64,000 nucleotides of DNA from Vibrio sp. CK2-1 (lineage in GTDB: Bacteria; Pseudomonadota; Gammaproteobacteria; Enterobacterales; Vibrionaceae). Position 1 is the stretch's first letter. The number at the start of each line of letters is the position of its first letter. Location of the stretch: positions 806,001 to 870,000 of the forward strand of contig NZ_JAKKCJ010000001.1 of NCBI RefSeq assembly GCF_021726515.1, in the 5' to 3' direction. The notes under the pieces were generated by a model. It saw only the letters and a program-made list of their open reading frames with translations, had not been told where the DNA came from and ran no database searches. Both the position numbers and the translations under genes were made by a program. Shown here piece after piece: positions 8,136 to 16,205 of the stretch.

Positions 8136-8569
8136 GCGTTAGAGCTTACTTGCTTGGTTTGCGGAATCGGGAAAATTCGGTCGTAAGCCAAGTTATAGAT
8201 GAAAGCGTAGATAAGATAAAATAACGCCATTCCTAGATCTAAAATTAATGCCTCTACTAAGCCTATTTCTAACCACCACGCCATAATAGGTAGTGTGATC
8301 ACCAGTAATCCTAATTCAAATAACCCTGCGTGAAATACTCGTATTGCGACCGTTTTATTCAGTTGTCCGGTACGCTTTAGCATCGCTTTATCAAATAAGA
8401 TGTTGTAGAAGTAATTCCATACCGTTGCGATGATTGAGAACGCAACCGCCAAAATACCTATCTTGGTCATATCCATATTAATCAGTTTTGCCACACCTAG
8501 GGTCAAAATCACCAGACCAATTAATTCAAAGCAGATGGTGTGTCTTAATCTGTCAAACGTTGTACGCAT
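8132..8569 (-). CDS. PACE family efflux transporter (AceI-like)
   Basis: This 145-residue inner-membrane protein has four transmembrane helices formed by two tandem transporter domains. All four diagnostic PACE motifs are visible: RLRHTICFE at the start of helix 1, WNYFYNILFD after helix 2, RVFHAGLFELG at helix 3, and YNLAYDRIFP at the end of helix 4. Family members export biocides such as chlorhexidine or acriflavine, and short polyamines, by proton antiport. A glutamate in helix 1 (FELIG) corresponds to the essential acidic residue. The divergent LysR gene at 8708 matches the AceR-aceI arrangement of Acinetobacter and suggests ligand-induced expression. Confidence 0.93.
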   Translation of the reverse strand: MRTTFDRLRHTICFELIGLVILTLGVAKLINMDMTKIGILAVAFSIIATVWNYFYNILFDKAMLKRTGQLNKTVAIRVFHAGLFELGLLVITLPIMAWWLEIGLVEALILDLGMALFYLIYAFIYNLAYDRIFPIPQTKQVSSNA

Positions 8570-8707
8570 TTTTTCCTCAACTCAATTGTTAATCTAACAA
8601 TGAAACGGTTGCTATTATTAATGTAAAATAAGATATATTATAGTTAATAACTATCGCTTTTTTGGATAGGTTGAGGTCTGAATAAATAGATTGAATGGGA
8701 ATGATAG

Positions 8708-9589
8708 ATGCGTTTTTCAATAGACCAATTACAAGCGTTCGTTGTTGCTGCGGAGCAAGGATCGTTTTCAGCCGCCGCACGGCATTTAGGTAAAGCGCAA
8801 TCGGTAGTCAGCACCGCAATTGCCAATCTTGAAGATGATTTGAATTTAAGTTTGTTTGATCGCTCAACTCGCTCGCCAAAATTGACGTCACACGGAGAAG
8901 CATTATTACTACGCGCTAAGCGAATATTGAATGAGTGTGGGGTATTTTTATCGGCCGCCGATGCTTATCAAATGGGTGTTGAAGAAAAAATCACACTAGT
9001 GGTGGAATCAATGGCGATGACACAAGCGGTGGCTGAGGCGCTGTTTCATTTTGAACAGCAATACCCATTAGTCGAAATAGAAATTCTGCATGTGAATGAA
9101 AGTGAGGTGCTGGAATTCATTCGTGATGGTCGAGCACAATTGGCCGTTTTACAGCAGTTAGAATTGATGTACCCCGGAGAAATTGAAGTCTATGGATTAG
9201 GCTCTTTGGAGTTTTGGTGTGTGACCGGTGTTGAGCATCCTCTGGCCAAGGAAGAAAAAGTGACATGGCAAATGCTAGAAAGTTATCGTCAGTTTTTGAT
9301 CACTGGTCGATACAATCAAGATACACCAAGATGGCGAGTGTCCGATCAAGTATGGCGGACGGAAAGTGCACATTCGACAATTCCTATGTTACAACAAGGA
9401 CTAGGTTGGGCTTCATTACCGGCTCAAGTCGTCAACGATTTTGTTTCTTCGAACCAATTGAAACGACTAGAGTTGTCTTTTGAATCTCAGCCATGGAAGC
9501 AAGGAATTGATCTTATTTGGTCAACTCAGCATCCACAGGGTAAGGCTACTCAAGAATTGATTGCTCAGCTTAAAAGTATTCAGCTTTAA
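8708..9589 (+). CDS. LysR family transcriptional regulator
   Basis: This 293-residue protein is a typical LysR regulator. Its N-terminal winged helix-turn-helix (FVVAAEQGSFSAAARHLGKAQSVVSTAIANLEDDLNLSLF in pieces, residues about 10-50) is followed by a linker helix and a periplasmic-binding-protein-like effector domain (about 90-293). It is transcribed away from the PACE efflux gene across a 138-bp shared promoter region, the arrangement in which a LysR protein usually controls its neighbour. The benzoate-type permease downstream on the same strand is a second possible target. The inducer is not predictable. Confidence 0.92.
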   Translation: MRFSIDQLQAFVVAAEQGSFSAAARHLGKAQSVVSTAIANLEDDLNLSLFDRSTRSPKLTSHGEALLLRAKRILNECGVFLSAADAYQMGVEEKITLVVESMAMTQAVAEALFHFEQQYPLVEIEILHVNESEVLEFIRDGRAQLAVLQQLELMYPGEIEVYGLGSLEFWCVTGVEHPLAKEEKVTWQMLESYRQFLITGRYNQDTPRWRVSDQVWRTESAHSTIPMLQQGLGWASLPAQVVNDFVSSNQLKRLELSFESQPWKQGIDLIWSTQHPQGKATQELIAQLKSIQL

Positions 9590-9707
9590 CGTTTGGCTTG
9601 CTTAGTTGCTTGGTTAGGTAGAGTTACTATATAAAGTTACTTGATTAGATAGATTTGGATATGATGGCTTGAATTGAGTCACGGATGACAAGGAAGAGTC
9701 GGCGCAC

Positions 9708-10886
9708 ATGATGGATTATGCAAAGTTAGATCACTTAAAGTCGTGGGGAAATATTAGCCATATTTCCGCAGGCTTTACCGCAGTGTTAATTGGCTACACC
9801 AGTTCGATTGTTATCATCATTCAAGCCGCCACCGCAGCTGGAGCAAGCCCTTTACAAATAGCCAGTTGGTTATTGGTATTAGGGTTAATGGTTGGAATAA
9901 GTTCGATTGCTTATTCTTGGTATTACAAGATGCCGGTACTGATGTCTTGGTCAACTCCTGGCGCGGCAATGCTGGTGGCAGTCGTTGGGCAATACGCTTT
10001 ATCTGAAGTGATTGGCGCTTTCATCATTTCAGGTTTGTTGATTGTGCTTACTGGCTTAATTTATCCCCTTAGTCGCCTGATTGAAAAGATCCCATCTCAA
10101 CTCGCAACCGCTATGCTGGCAGCTATTTTAATTCCATTTTGCCTTAAAGCGTTTACTCCTGTGATGAGTAGCCCTGCGACATTTGGATTAATGGTGGTGA
10201 CCTTTTTTGTGGCGAAACGTTATCTACCTCGTTATGCCATGATGCTGTTGCTTATTGTTGGTGTGGCGATTGCCATTTTCTCTGGTGCATTTGATGGGCA
10301 AAGTATTTCGTTAGATATCGCGAAACCCGTGTGGGTAACGCCTGAGTTTAATTTGATGGCGATGCTTAACCTGAGCGTACCGCTTTACATTATTACCATG
10401 CTGTCGCAAAACTTACCCGGCTTTGCCATGATGCGCAGTTATCAATATCAAGTTCCAGCTAAGCCTGTATTTATTGGCACTGGCATTCTGAATATGCTCC
10501 TCGCTCCGTTTGGTGGTTTTAGTTTAAACCTCGCTGCGATTTCAGCCGCGATTTGTATGAATGAAGAAGTGGATGAAGATAAAACTCAACGTTACCGTTC
10601 AGCGATGTGGGCGGGCGTGTTTTATGTAATTGCCGGCTTATGGGCGACCGCAGTGGTCACGATTTTCCTTGCTCTACCAAAAGAGGTTTCAAATATTCTG
10701 GCTGGTCTTGCCTTACTTGGAACGCTGTTAATGTGCATGCAAAGCGCGTTTTCAGATGAAAGCTTACGTGAATCCTCTTTATATACTTTTTTAGTGACTT
10801 TGTCGGGCATTACCTTGTTCGGTATCGGAGCGACACTTTGGGGTTTAATCGCTGGGCTTGTGCATAAAAAGGTGATGGGCAGGTAG
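9708..10886 (+). CDS. BenE family benzoate/H+ symporter-like permease
   Basis: This 392-residue membrane protein has about 11-12 hydrophobic segments. It follows the BenE/YdcO pattern: GFTAVLIGYTSSIVII near the N terminus, MSWSTPGAAML in the first half, SQNLPGFAMMRSYQY in the middle, and APFGGFSLNLAAISAAICM in the second half, resembling the scaffold of nucleobase transporters. Family members take up benzoate or related aromatic acids, but no aromatic degradation genes lie nearby, so the substrate is open. Two adjacent ATGs (9708, 9711) follow AAGGAAG. The gene is followed by a strong bidirectional terminator. Confidence 0.9.
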   Translation: MMDYAKLDHLKSWGNISHISAGFTAVLIGYTSSIVIIIQAATAAGASPLQIASWLLVLGLMVGISSIAYSWYYKMPVLMSWSTPGAAMLVAVVGQYALSEVIGAFIISGLLIVLTGLIYPLSRLIEKIPSQLATAMLAAILIPFCLKAFTPVMSSPATFGLMVVTFFVAKRYLPRYAMMLLLIVGVAIAIFSGAFDGQSISLDIAKPVWVTPEFNLMAMLNLSVPLYIITMLSQNLPGFAMMRSYQYQVPAKPVFIGTGILNMLLAPFGGFSLNLAAISAAICMNEEVDEDKTQRYRSAMWAGVFYVIAGLWATAVVTIFLALPKEVSNILAGLALLGTLLMCMQSAFSDESLRESSLYTFLVTLSGITLFGIGATLWGLIAGLVHKKVMGR

Positions 10887-10916
10887 AGCCAAAAGACTGG
10901 TGATCGTTATTCAAAG

Positions 10917-10960
10917 AAAAGTGCCGAAACCTTGATTAAGATTTCGGCACTTTTTGTTTT
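10917..10960. terminator. Bidirectional terminator between convergent genes
   Basis: The arms AAAAGTGCCGAAA (10917-10929) and TTTCGGCACTTTT (10942-10954) form a long stem with A-rich and T-rich flanks, so it can end both the BenE gene and the leftward tct operon. Confidence 0.85.
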
Positions 10961-10983
10961 ACTTATGATTTAAGTTGATGAAA

Positions 10984-12468
10984 TTAAGCGTCTTTATTGG
11001 CGCGTTTTTTTATCTTCATCGTAGAGTAAACCGATAAAACAGCCAGCACAATAAAGGCTAGGGCAATCGGTCTATCGTATAAGAAAGACCAAGAGCTATC
11101 ATACATTAACAATGATTTACGCAAATTGGTTTCTGCCATTGGTCCTAAGATGATGGCCAGTAATATCGGTGAAGATGGAATATCTAATTTACCGAGAATA
11201 AAGCCTAAAACACCGAAACCAATTGCGATACCAATATCAAACATTGAGTTGTTGATGGCATATGCGCCGACAATCGATAAGAAGATAATAATCGGGATCA
11301 TTAAAATCTTAGGAACTTCAATAATTCGGCAGAAGAAGCGAATACCCAGTAGGCCGACAATCAACATCACTACGTTGGCAACCAGCATAGAACTGAACAC
11401 GCCGTAAACCACTTCTGGGCTTTGAGCGAAGAGTAATGGTCCTGGTGTTAAACCTTGAATGATTAATGCACCAAGTAGTACAGCTGCTACCGCATCCCCA
11501 GGCACACCTAGAGTAAGTAGTGGCACTAATGAACCGCCAGTTACGCCATTGTTACCTGCTTCTGCCGCCGCTAAGCCTTTAACCGACCCTTTACCAAACT
11601 CTTCAGGATTCTTTGACGACCGTTTTGCTTCGTTGTAACAAACAAAAGCTGAAATATCCGCACCGGCACCCGGCACTGAACCTATGGTCGTTCCCATTAA
11701 TCCGCTTTTAATTGCCGTCGGCATCATTTCTTTTAAGTCTTTCTTGCTGAGCAACTTACGATCAAACTTAGGTGGTTTGATTTGTTTTTCAGACAAGATC
11801 TTCTCGATTTGATTTAGTGCTTCAGATAGCGCAAATAAACCAATCAGAACTGGAATTACATTCACGCCACTGTATAAATCCATCATGCCAAATGTAAAGC
11901 GAGGCACGCTACTAATAGGATCTAAGCCGATAGTCGAGATTAATAAACCAATCGCGCCTGCCAATAAGCCTTTTAGGATGTTTTGCGAAGACACGCTGGC
12001 AATAATCGTTAAACCAAATAACGCCAGAGCAAAGTACTCAGGGGCATTAAATTTTAAAGCAAATGTAGCTAAAAGAGGGGAGATGGCGATCAGTACGATG
12101 GTACTAATTAACCCGCCAGTAAATGAAGCCACCGCCGAGATACTTAATGCTCGCGCCGCCTGTCCATTAGAAGACATGGTATAGCCATCAAGTACACTGG
12201 CTGCGGAAGCTGGCGTTCCCGGTGTTTTAAGTAAAATAGCCGCAATCGAACCGCCATAAATACCACCGATATACACCCCAATGAGCATCACTAATGCTGC
12301 GGTAGGTTCCATACCGAAAGTAAAAGGTAGAAGAATCGCAACCCCCATGGTGGCGGTTAATCCCGGTAGTGCGCCTAAGATAATGCCACCTAAAACGCCA
12401 AAAATAAGAACCGGAAGAACTTCAAAACTGAATGTAACTGCTAAGCCGTTAAATAAGTGCTCTAACAT
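10984..12468 (-). CDS. tctA: Tripartite tricarboxylate transporter, large permease (TctA)
   Basis: This 494-residue large membrane subunit has about 12 segments. The hallmark TctA motifs are LPGLTATMGVAILLPFTFGM near the N terminus (split as LPGLTATMG and AILLPFTFGM), GIYGGSIAAILLKTPGTPASAAS, and GVPGDAVAAVLLGAL with GGSLVPLLTLGVPG in the second half. It forms the translocation path for a carboxylate delivered by the periplasmic TctC protein, using an ion gradient. A clear AGGAGG ribosome site precedes ATG 12468. It is the last gene of the leftward operon. Confidence 0.94.
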   Translation of the reverse strand: MLEHLFNGLAVTFSFEVLPVLIFGVLGGIILGALPGLTATMGVAILLPFTFGMEPTAALVMLIGVYIGGIYGGSIAAILLKTPGTPASAASVLDGYTMSSNGQAARALSISAVASFTGGLISTIVLIAISPLLATFALKFNAPEYFALALFGLTIIASVSSQNILKGLLAGAIGLLISTIGLDPISSVPRFTFGMMDLYSGVNVIPVLIGLFALSEALNQIEKILSEKQIKPPKFDRKLLSKKDLKEMMPTAIKSGLMGTTIGSVPGAGADISAFVCYNEAKRSSKNPEEFGKGSVKGLAAAEAGNNGVTGGSLVPLLTLGVPGDAVAAVLLGALIIQGLTPGPLLFAQSPEVVYGVFSSMLVANVVMLIVGLLGIRFFCRIIEVPKILMIPIIIFLSIVGAYAINNSMFDIGIAIGFGVLGFILGKLDIPSSPILLAIILGPMAETNLRKSLLMYDSSWSFLYDRPIALAFIVLAVLSVYSTMKIKKRANKDA

Positions 12469-12477
12469 AACTGCCTC

Positions 12478-12921
12478 CTAAAATAGTACGCCTTGAGGCA
12501 AAGAGATAAAAAAGATTTCGCTGAATAGGTAATAAACAAAGAAGACAAAAATGGTCGAAAAAACGTAATACATTGGCTTTTTGATTTTTAAGACAATTAA
12601 GTAGCCAGTAAAGGCAATGAAAGACGCAGCTAAATAACCGATGAAATAAATGAGAGCGGTATATATCGCGAGAAACCCAATTCCAAATAAAGACAATTTG
12701 GAAAAGATTGGCGGTAAAGCCTCATTACTTTTCTTCATAATGCTTTGAATAATCAGCACAGAAGAGAGAATGATAATTCCGATAGAAATGACGCTAGGGA
12801 AAAATTTGGCATCAACGCTAGCGTCTTGGAACATTGGCTTATCAAATTGGCTGATCACGATTAATGCGCCAATACTCATCAAGATCATTAAAAAGGGGAA
12901 GATAAGGTTTCGATCTTTCAT
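12478..12921 (-). CDS. tctB: Tripartite tricarboxylate transporter, small permease (TctB)
   Basis: This 147-residue protein has four hydrophobic segments (LIFPFLMILMSIGALIVI at the N terminus, two in the middle, and YYVFSTIFVFFVYYLF near the C terminus), the usual size and layout of the small TctB subunit. The conserved proline near FFPSVISIG fits the family, where sequence identity is typically low, so the assignment relies on topology and position between tctC and tctA. The ribosome site is weak. It is separated from tctC by a GC-rich hairpin that may lower expression of the permease genes relative to the binding protein. Confidence 0.88.
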   Translation of the reverse strand: MKDRNLIFPFLMILMSIGALIVISQFDKPMFQDASVDAKFFPSVISIGIIILSSVLIIQSIMKKSNEALPPIFSKLSLFGIGFLAIYTALIYFIGYLAASFIAFTGYLIVLKIKKPMYYVFSTIFVFFVYYLFSEIFFISLPQGVLF

Positions 12922-12952
12922 AATAAACTCTACAACTTAATTAGTTAATTGA

Positions 12953-12976
12953 TCAAAAATGGAGCCCGCAGGCCCC
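12953..12976 (-). terminator. Intra-operon terminator/attenuator between tctC and tctB
   Basis: On the minus strand GGGGCC, a TGC loop and GGGCTCC can pair with one G-T wobble and are followed by ATTTTTG. Partial termination here would give more binding protein than permease, a common pattern in solute-binding-protein operons. Confidence 0.5.
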
Positions 12977-12992
12977 ATATTTTTTGTTGTTA

Positions 12993-13925
12993 CTATTTGT
13001 CGTTAATGAGTGCGCCTAGTGCTTTAGTATCTTCAGCAACAAACTGAGTGAATTCTTCAGCATTTAGGTTATGAATAGTCATTGCACCTTTTTCCATGAA
13101 GCCTTTGAACTCATCGCTCGCCATCGCTTGGTCAAACGCTTTACCTAGAGTTTCAATTACTTCATCAGGTGTGCCTTTCGGTGCACCGATACCACGCCAT
13201 GTACCTGTTACTACATCGACACCTTGCTCTTTTAGAGTAGGTACTTCAGGAAGGTAATCGATACGCTCTGCAGACATTACGCCTAATGCTTTTAGTTGGC
13301 CTGAACGTAATTGAGCAATCGCTTCACCTGGCGTTACCATAGTCACATCAGTGTGCTTACCTAGTACCGCAGGAATCGCTTCTGAAGCACCGTTGTAAGG
13401 AATCGCATTCAGTTTGATGCCTTCTTTCTTCTCAAGCGCCATTAGGTAAAAGTTTGGAGCGGCAGTTGACGCAAATTTTAGTGATCCTGGCTCTTTTTTC
13501 GCTTCTGCAATAAGGTCATTAATGGTGTTGTATGGACTATCTTTTGATACAAGCACAACTGCTGGATCAAGGTTTACCATGCGAATTAATTTAAAATCAC
13601 CCGCGTCGTGTTGCATTAACCCCATTTGAGGTAGAGAGGCAATCTCACGAGTTACTACGGTGAGGGTATAGCCGTCTGGGCGTTGTTGCGCACCAAAGCT
13701 CATACCAACCGCGCCGGCACCACCAGTACGGTTCATTACGGTAATGTTTTGTCCTAAAACATCTTTCGCAGAGTTAGCCAGTGTTCGACCTACTGCATCC
13801 GTACCACCCCCGGCACCAAATGGAACAATAAGACGAATATTTTTACTTGGATAGTCAGCAGCTATCGCCGTTGTTGAAAAAATAATTCCAGCGGTTACAA
13901 GCAATTTTTTTAATAAGTTATTCAT
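12993..13925 (-). CDS. tctC: Tricarboxylate-binding protein of the Bug/TctC family
   Basis: This 310-residue periplasmic solute-binding protein has a signal peptide at residues 1-22 (KKLLVTAGIIFSTTAIAA). The Bug fold is diagnosed by PSKNIRLIVPFGAGGGTDAVGRTLA, seen here as IRLIVPFGAGG and GTDAVGRTLA, and by the later PYNGASEAIPAVLGKHTD. Such proteins bind small carboxylates such as citrate or aspartate through bridging waters and deliver them to TctAB. AAGGAAAGG is a strong ribosome site. No sensor-kinase pair (tctDE) lies nearby. Confidence 0.94.
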   Translation of the reverse strand: MNNLLKKLLVTAGIIFSTTAIAADYPSKNIRLIVPFGAGGGTDAVGRTLANSAKDVLGQNITVMNRTGGAGAVGMSFGAQQRPDGYTLTVVTREIASLPQMGLMQHDAGDFKLIRMVNLDPAVVLVSKDSPYNTINDLIAEAKKEPGSLKFASTAAPNFYLMALEKKEGIKLNAIPYNGASEAIPAVLGKHTDVTMVTPGEAIAQLRSGQLKALGVMSAERIDYLPEVPTLKEQGVDVVTGTWRGIGAPKGTPDEVIETLGKAFDQAMASDEFKGFMEKGAMTIHNLNAEEFTQFVAEDTKALGALINDK

Positions 13926-13938
13926 GGCAGTCCTTTCC

Positions 13939-14409
13939 TTATCTTACAGGTTGTGTAGGGTTAGAAATTTTATTGTTCTGATATTCACTCATAGTGATCT
14001 GTTCAATTGCCACGGCAATCCAACCACTAATTAACATGTCATACCATTGCTCTACGCCACTACATGCCACAACAATATTGCCGTAAACAAATGAGCCGTA
14101 GAACAAGATGTCGCCTTCTCTAATTGAAGCAGGGTGTTGAGTTTGAGTATTAATATTTGCCACAGAATCTCGCCATGCTTGTTTGGCTTTTTGGCGGGCA
14201 AGTTGATCAAAAGGAATTGTCCAAGCCTCTGGTTCACCTAATGACTTCTCATACAAAATGGCATCTTCAAATGAACTTTCCCAAGGCTTTAGCTCAGGAT
14301 TCATTACTACGATATGAAGCTCTTTTCGATTGGTTCTTTCGAAAAGCTTTTCAATAGATGGGGTTACGACGTCTATTGCATCTTTAACAATAGATTTTGC
14401 ATCTAACAT
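13939..14409 (-). CDS. GlcG/HbpS-like protein, first gene of the tct operon
   Basis: This protein of 156 residues starts at ATG 14409, where AAGGAGAGAG gives an excellent ribosome site. The longer ATG at 14496 has none. It has no signal peptide. Its order of features is reminiscent of the GlcG/HbpS (DUF336) family: an N-terminal helix-rich part (AKSIVKDAIDVVTPSIEKLF), a central FDQLARQKAKQAWRDS helix, then GDILFYGSFVYGNIVVACSG, a glycine-rich strand pair, and a final helix. The match is weak and I would not state a function. Its position 13 bases before tctC suggests a role with the imported carboxylate. Confidence 0.5.
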   Translation of the reverse strand: MLDAKSIVKDAIDVVTPSIEKLFERTNRKELHIVVMNPELKPWESSFEDAILYEKSLGEPEAWTIPFDQLARQKAKQAWRDSVANINTQTQHPASIREGDILFYGSFVYGNIVVACSGVEQWYDMLISGWIAVAIEQITMSEYQNNKISNPTQPVR

Positions 14410-14776
14410 AGACTCTCTCCTTGATTCACTATGCTTAGTATATTGTAAGACAAATACTAAAATTATGTTATAGGTAGGAGTTGTTAGCACCGTCACACTG
14501 TGGATCTATAAAGTGTGGAGGTAATCATAAAAAGGCTCTTAAATAGGTTGATTTATGAACGTTTGATGCTTGAGGAGTATAGCTTTGGAGGAGATTGTAA
14601 AAATTGCGTTTAAAACAAAATGCTTTGATAGAAGATCGGCGCGTCCTTAAATATGATATTTAAAAAGATTTGTTTCTGCTTTGTATCCAAAGATTAACAG
14701 ACTCTAATATCAGCAAGATTTAGTTCAGCTAGTTGAAGAGGGTAAGGAAATGGTTTTGATTAAATTAATAATTCAA
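14410..14776. other. Intergenic region, promoter of the tct operon
   Basis: This stretch lies between the start of the tct operon and the iucD terminator. I see no supported gene. It should contain the leftward promoter of the operon near 14430-14500. A GGAGG at 14517-14521 on the plus strand precedes an open stretch of 28 codons without a normal start codon, which I do not call. Confidence 0.4.
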
Positions 14777-14811
14777 AAATAAAGATCTAGCCTCAGACTA
14801 GATCTTTATTT
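14777..14811 (-). terminator. Terminator of the leftward aerobactin operon
   Basis: The 14-bp arms AAATAAAGATCTAG (14777-14790) and CTAGATCTTTATTT (14798-14811) are a perfect inverted repeat with a 7-nt loop. On the minus strand it is followed by ATTTTTG and lies eight bases after the iucD stop. Confidence 0.85.
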
Positions 14812-14818
14812 ATTTCAA

Positions 14819-16138
14819 TTACATAGAGATTACACTGGCAAAATTATGCTGCGGTTCAATATCCAATCCCCAATCGAGAATATTTTGCTCCTCGGTTAGC
14901 TCATAAATAGTTTTCTGGCTTAAGCTATTGACAATTTTAGCGGCTCGCCATGCTGCTAAACTTAGTTGAGGCTCGGCAATACCATGGTTATGGGTACCGG
15001 AATTTACAATGTAAATACGATTGCTCTGCATTCCCTTCCACTGCAAACAATAATCAGGACTGAGCACCAGTCGGTTGTGTTGGTCGGTGATCATAAGTGG
15101 TTTTAAATGCTCTAAACATGCTGGTAGATTATGGGTAAAACCAGTACAGAGAATGACAACATCTGCTTTTACCACTTCAATTTGCTGGGTCAGACCATGA
15201 TGAATGTCTAATTGATATTCTCCATTTCTATATTGACTTGATATTAAGCTTTGATGAGGCTTAATTGACCACCATTTTGGATTTCGTAATACATATTTGT
15301 CGTGATAGAGGCGTTGATATAATCCATTCAGGCAATCTGACGTGACGCCGTCACTTGCTAGTTTCTGGTGGGAAACTTCACGATGCTTATTCTTTTGGTC
15401 TAGGTGGTAAAACTGATTGACGTAATCGGGCATGAAATATTGATCAGTAAAGCAACCTTCATCTAATTGTTCGATATTCGGGCGTCGAGAAATCCACTCA
15501 ATATGCTCAGGTTTGCCGAACTGCTGATCGAAGGTGTGCTGAAATATATCTGCGCCAGTTTGTCCTCCACCTATTATTGCAATTCGTTTTCCTGTTAAGT
15601 CTGGTGATCGTAAAGCCAACTCACTTGCATGAAAACAATGATCGGATACCAACTCACGGATACATTCAGGTATATGCGGTTGCATTCCTGTTCCTATGAT
15701 TAAATCTTTGCTGGTGTAACGCTCTGTTTCCGAATGAACAATAAATTGATCGTCGACGTAATCGACGTGTTGAATGTTACAGTCAAACTGGGTGTTGGGT
15801 AATTGATGCGCAGTCCAAGCGAGGTAGTCCGAGAACTCTAATCGTGAAATGACCGACTGACCAGAGGCACAAAATGGATAGAATTTGCGCTGTTTTACCA
15901 AATAATTTAAGAAGCTGTATGGGCTTGTGGGGTCGACGGCACTGACTAAGTCTTTTAAAAACGAAGTCTGCATTTTTGCATCGCTGAGTAATAAGCCTGG
16001 ATGCCAACTGAATGAAGGCTTTCTTTCTAAGAATCGCGTTCGCAACTGCGTTTTTGACTCTTCAATTAACGCTGCAATGCTTAAATTAAATGGGCCAAGT
16101 CCAATTCCAAGGCAATCAAAATCTTGTGGATTATTCAT
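14819..16138 (-). CDS. iucD: L-lysine N6-monooxygenase of aerobactin synthesis
   Basis: IucD hydroxylates the side-chain amine of lysine with FAD, NADPH and oxygen, the first step of aerobactin assembly. At 439 residues it has the family length. The FAD-binding motif GIGLGPFNLSIAAL lies at residues about 12-25, the NADPH motif GGGQTGADIF at about 190-199, and the C-terminal CTGFTHNLP corresponds to the conserved substrate-side ATGY-like motif. It is third in the leftward operon after the MFS exporter and the iucA-iucB fusion. A stem-loop sits in the 67-bp gap upstream. The ornithine-hydroxylase alternative is less likely because the rest of the locus is aerobactin-type. Confidence 0.93.
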   Translation of the reverse strand: MNNPQDFDCLGIGLGPFNLSIAALIEESKTQLRTRFLERKPSFSWHPGLLLSDAKMQTSFLKDLVSAVDPTSPYSFLNYLVKQRKFYPFCASGQSVISRLEFSDYLAWTAHQLPNTQFDCNIQHVDYVDDQFIVHSETERYTSKDLIIGTGMQPHIPECIRELVSDHCFHASELALRSPDLTGKRIAIIGGGQTGADIFQHTFDQQFGKPEHIEWISRRPNIEQLDEGCFTDQYFMPDYVNQFYHLDQKNKHREVSHQKLASDGVTSDCLNGLYQRLYHDKYVLRNPKWWSIKPHQSLISSQYRNGEYQLDIHHGLTQQIEVVKADVVILCTGFTHNLPACLEHLKPLMITDQHNRLVLSPDYCLQWKGMQSNRIYIVNSGTHNHGIAEPQLSLAAWRAAKIVNSLSQKTIYELTEEQNILDWGLDIEPQHNFASVISM

Positions 16139-16167
16139 GATGTTTTCCCTACAGGTTTAAGCAATGC

Positions 16168-16193
16168 CAGTGATGATGGTGATACCATCACTG
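16168..16193 (-). promoter_or_regulatory. Stem-loop between iucA-iucB and iucD
   Basis: The arms CAGTGATG (16168-16175) and CATCACTG (16186-16193) with an inner GGT/ACC extension form a stable hairpin just after the fusion gene. No U-tract follows on the minus strand, so it looks like an mRNA stability or processing element rather than a terminator. Confidence 0.45.
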
Positions 16194-16205
16194 ACACTGT
16201 CGAAA

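Noticed and set aside
14527..14613. Open stretch of 28 codons after a GGAGG on the plus strand, ending with a CKNC motif
   Set aside because: It would have to start with ATA, and the only in-frame ATG leaves 15 residues. No flanking signals support translation.
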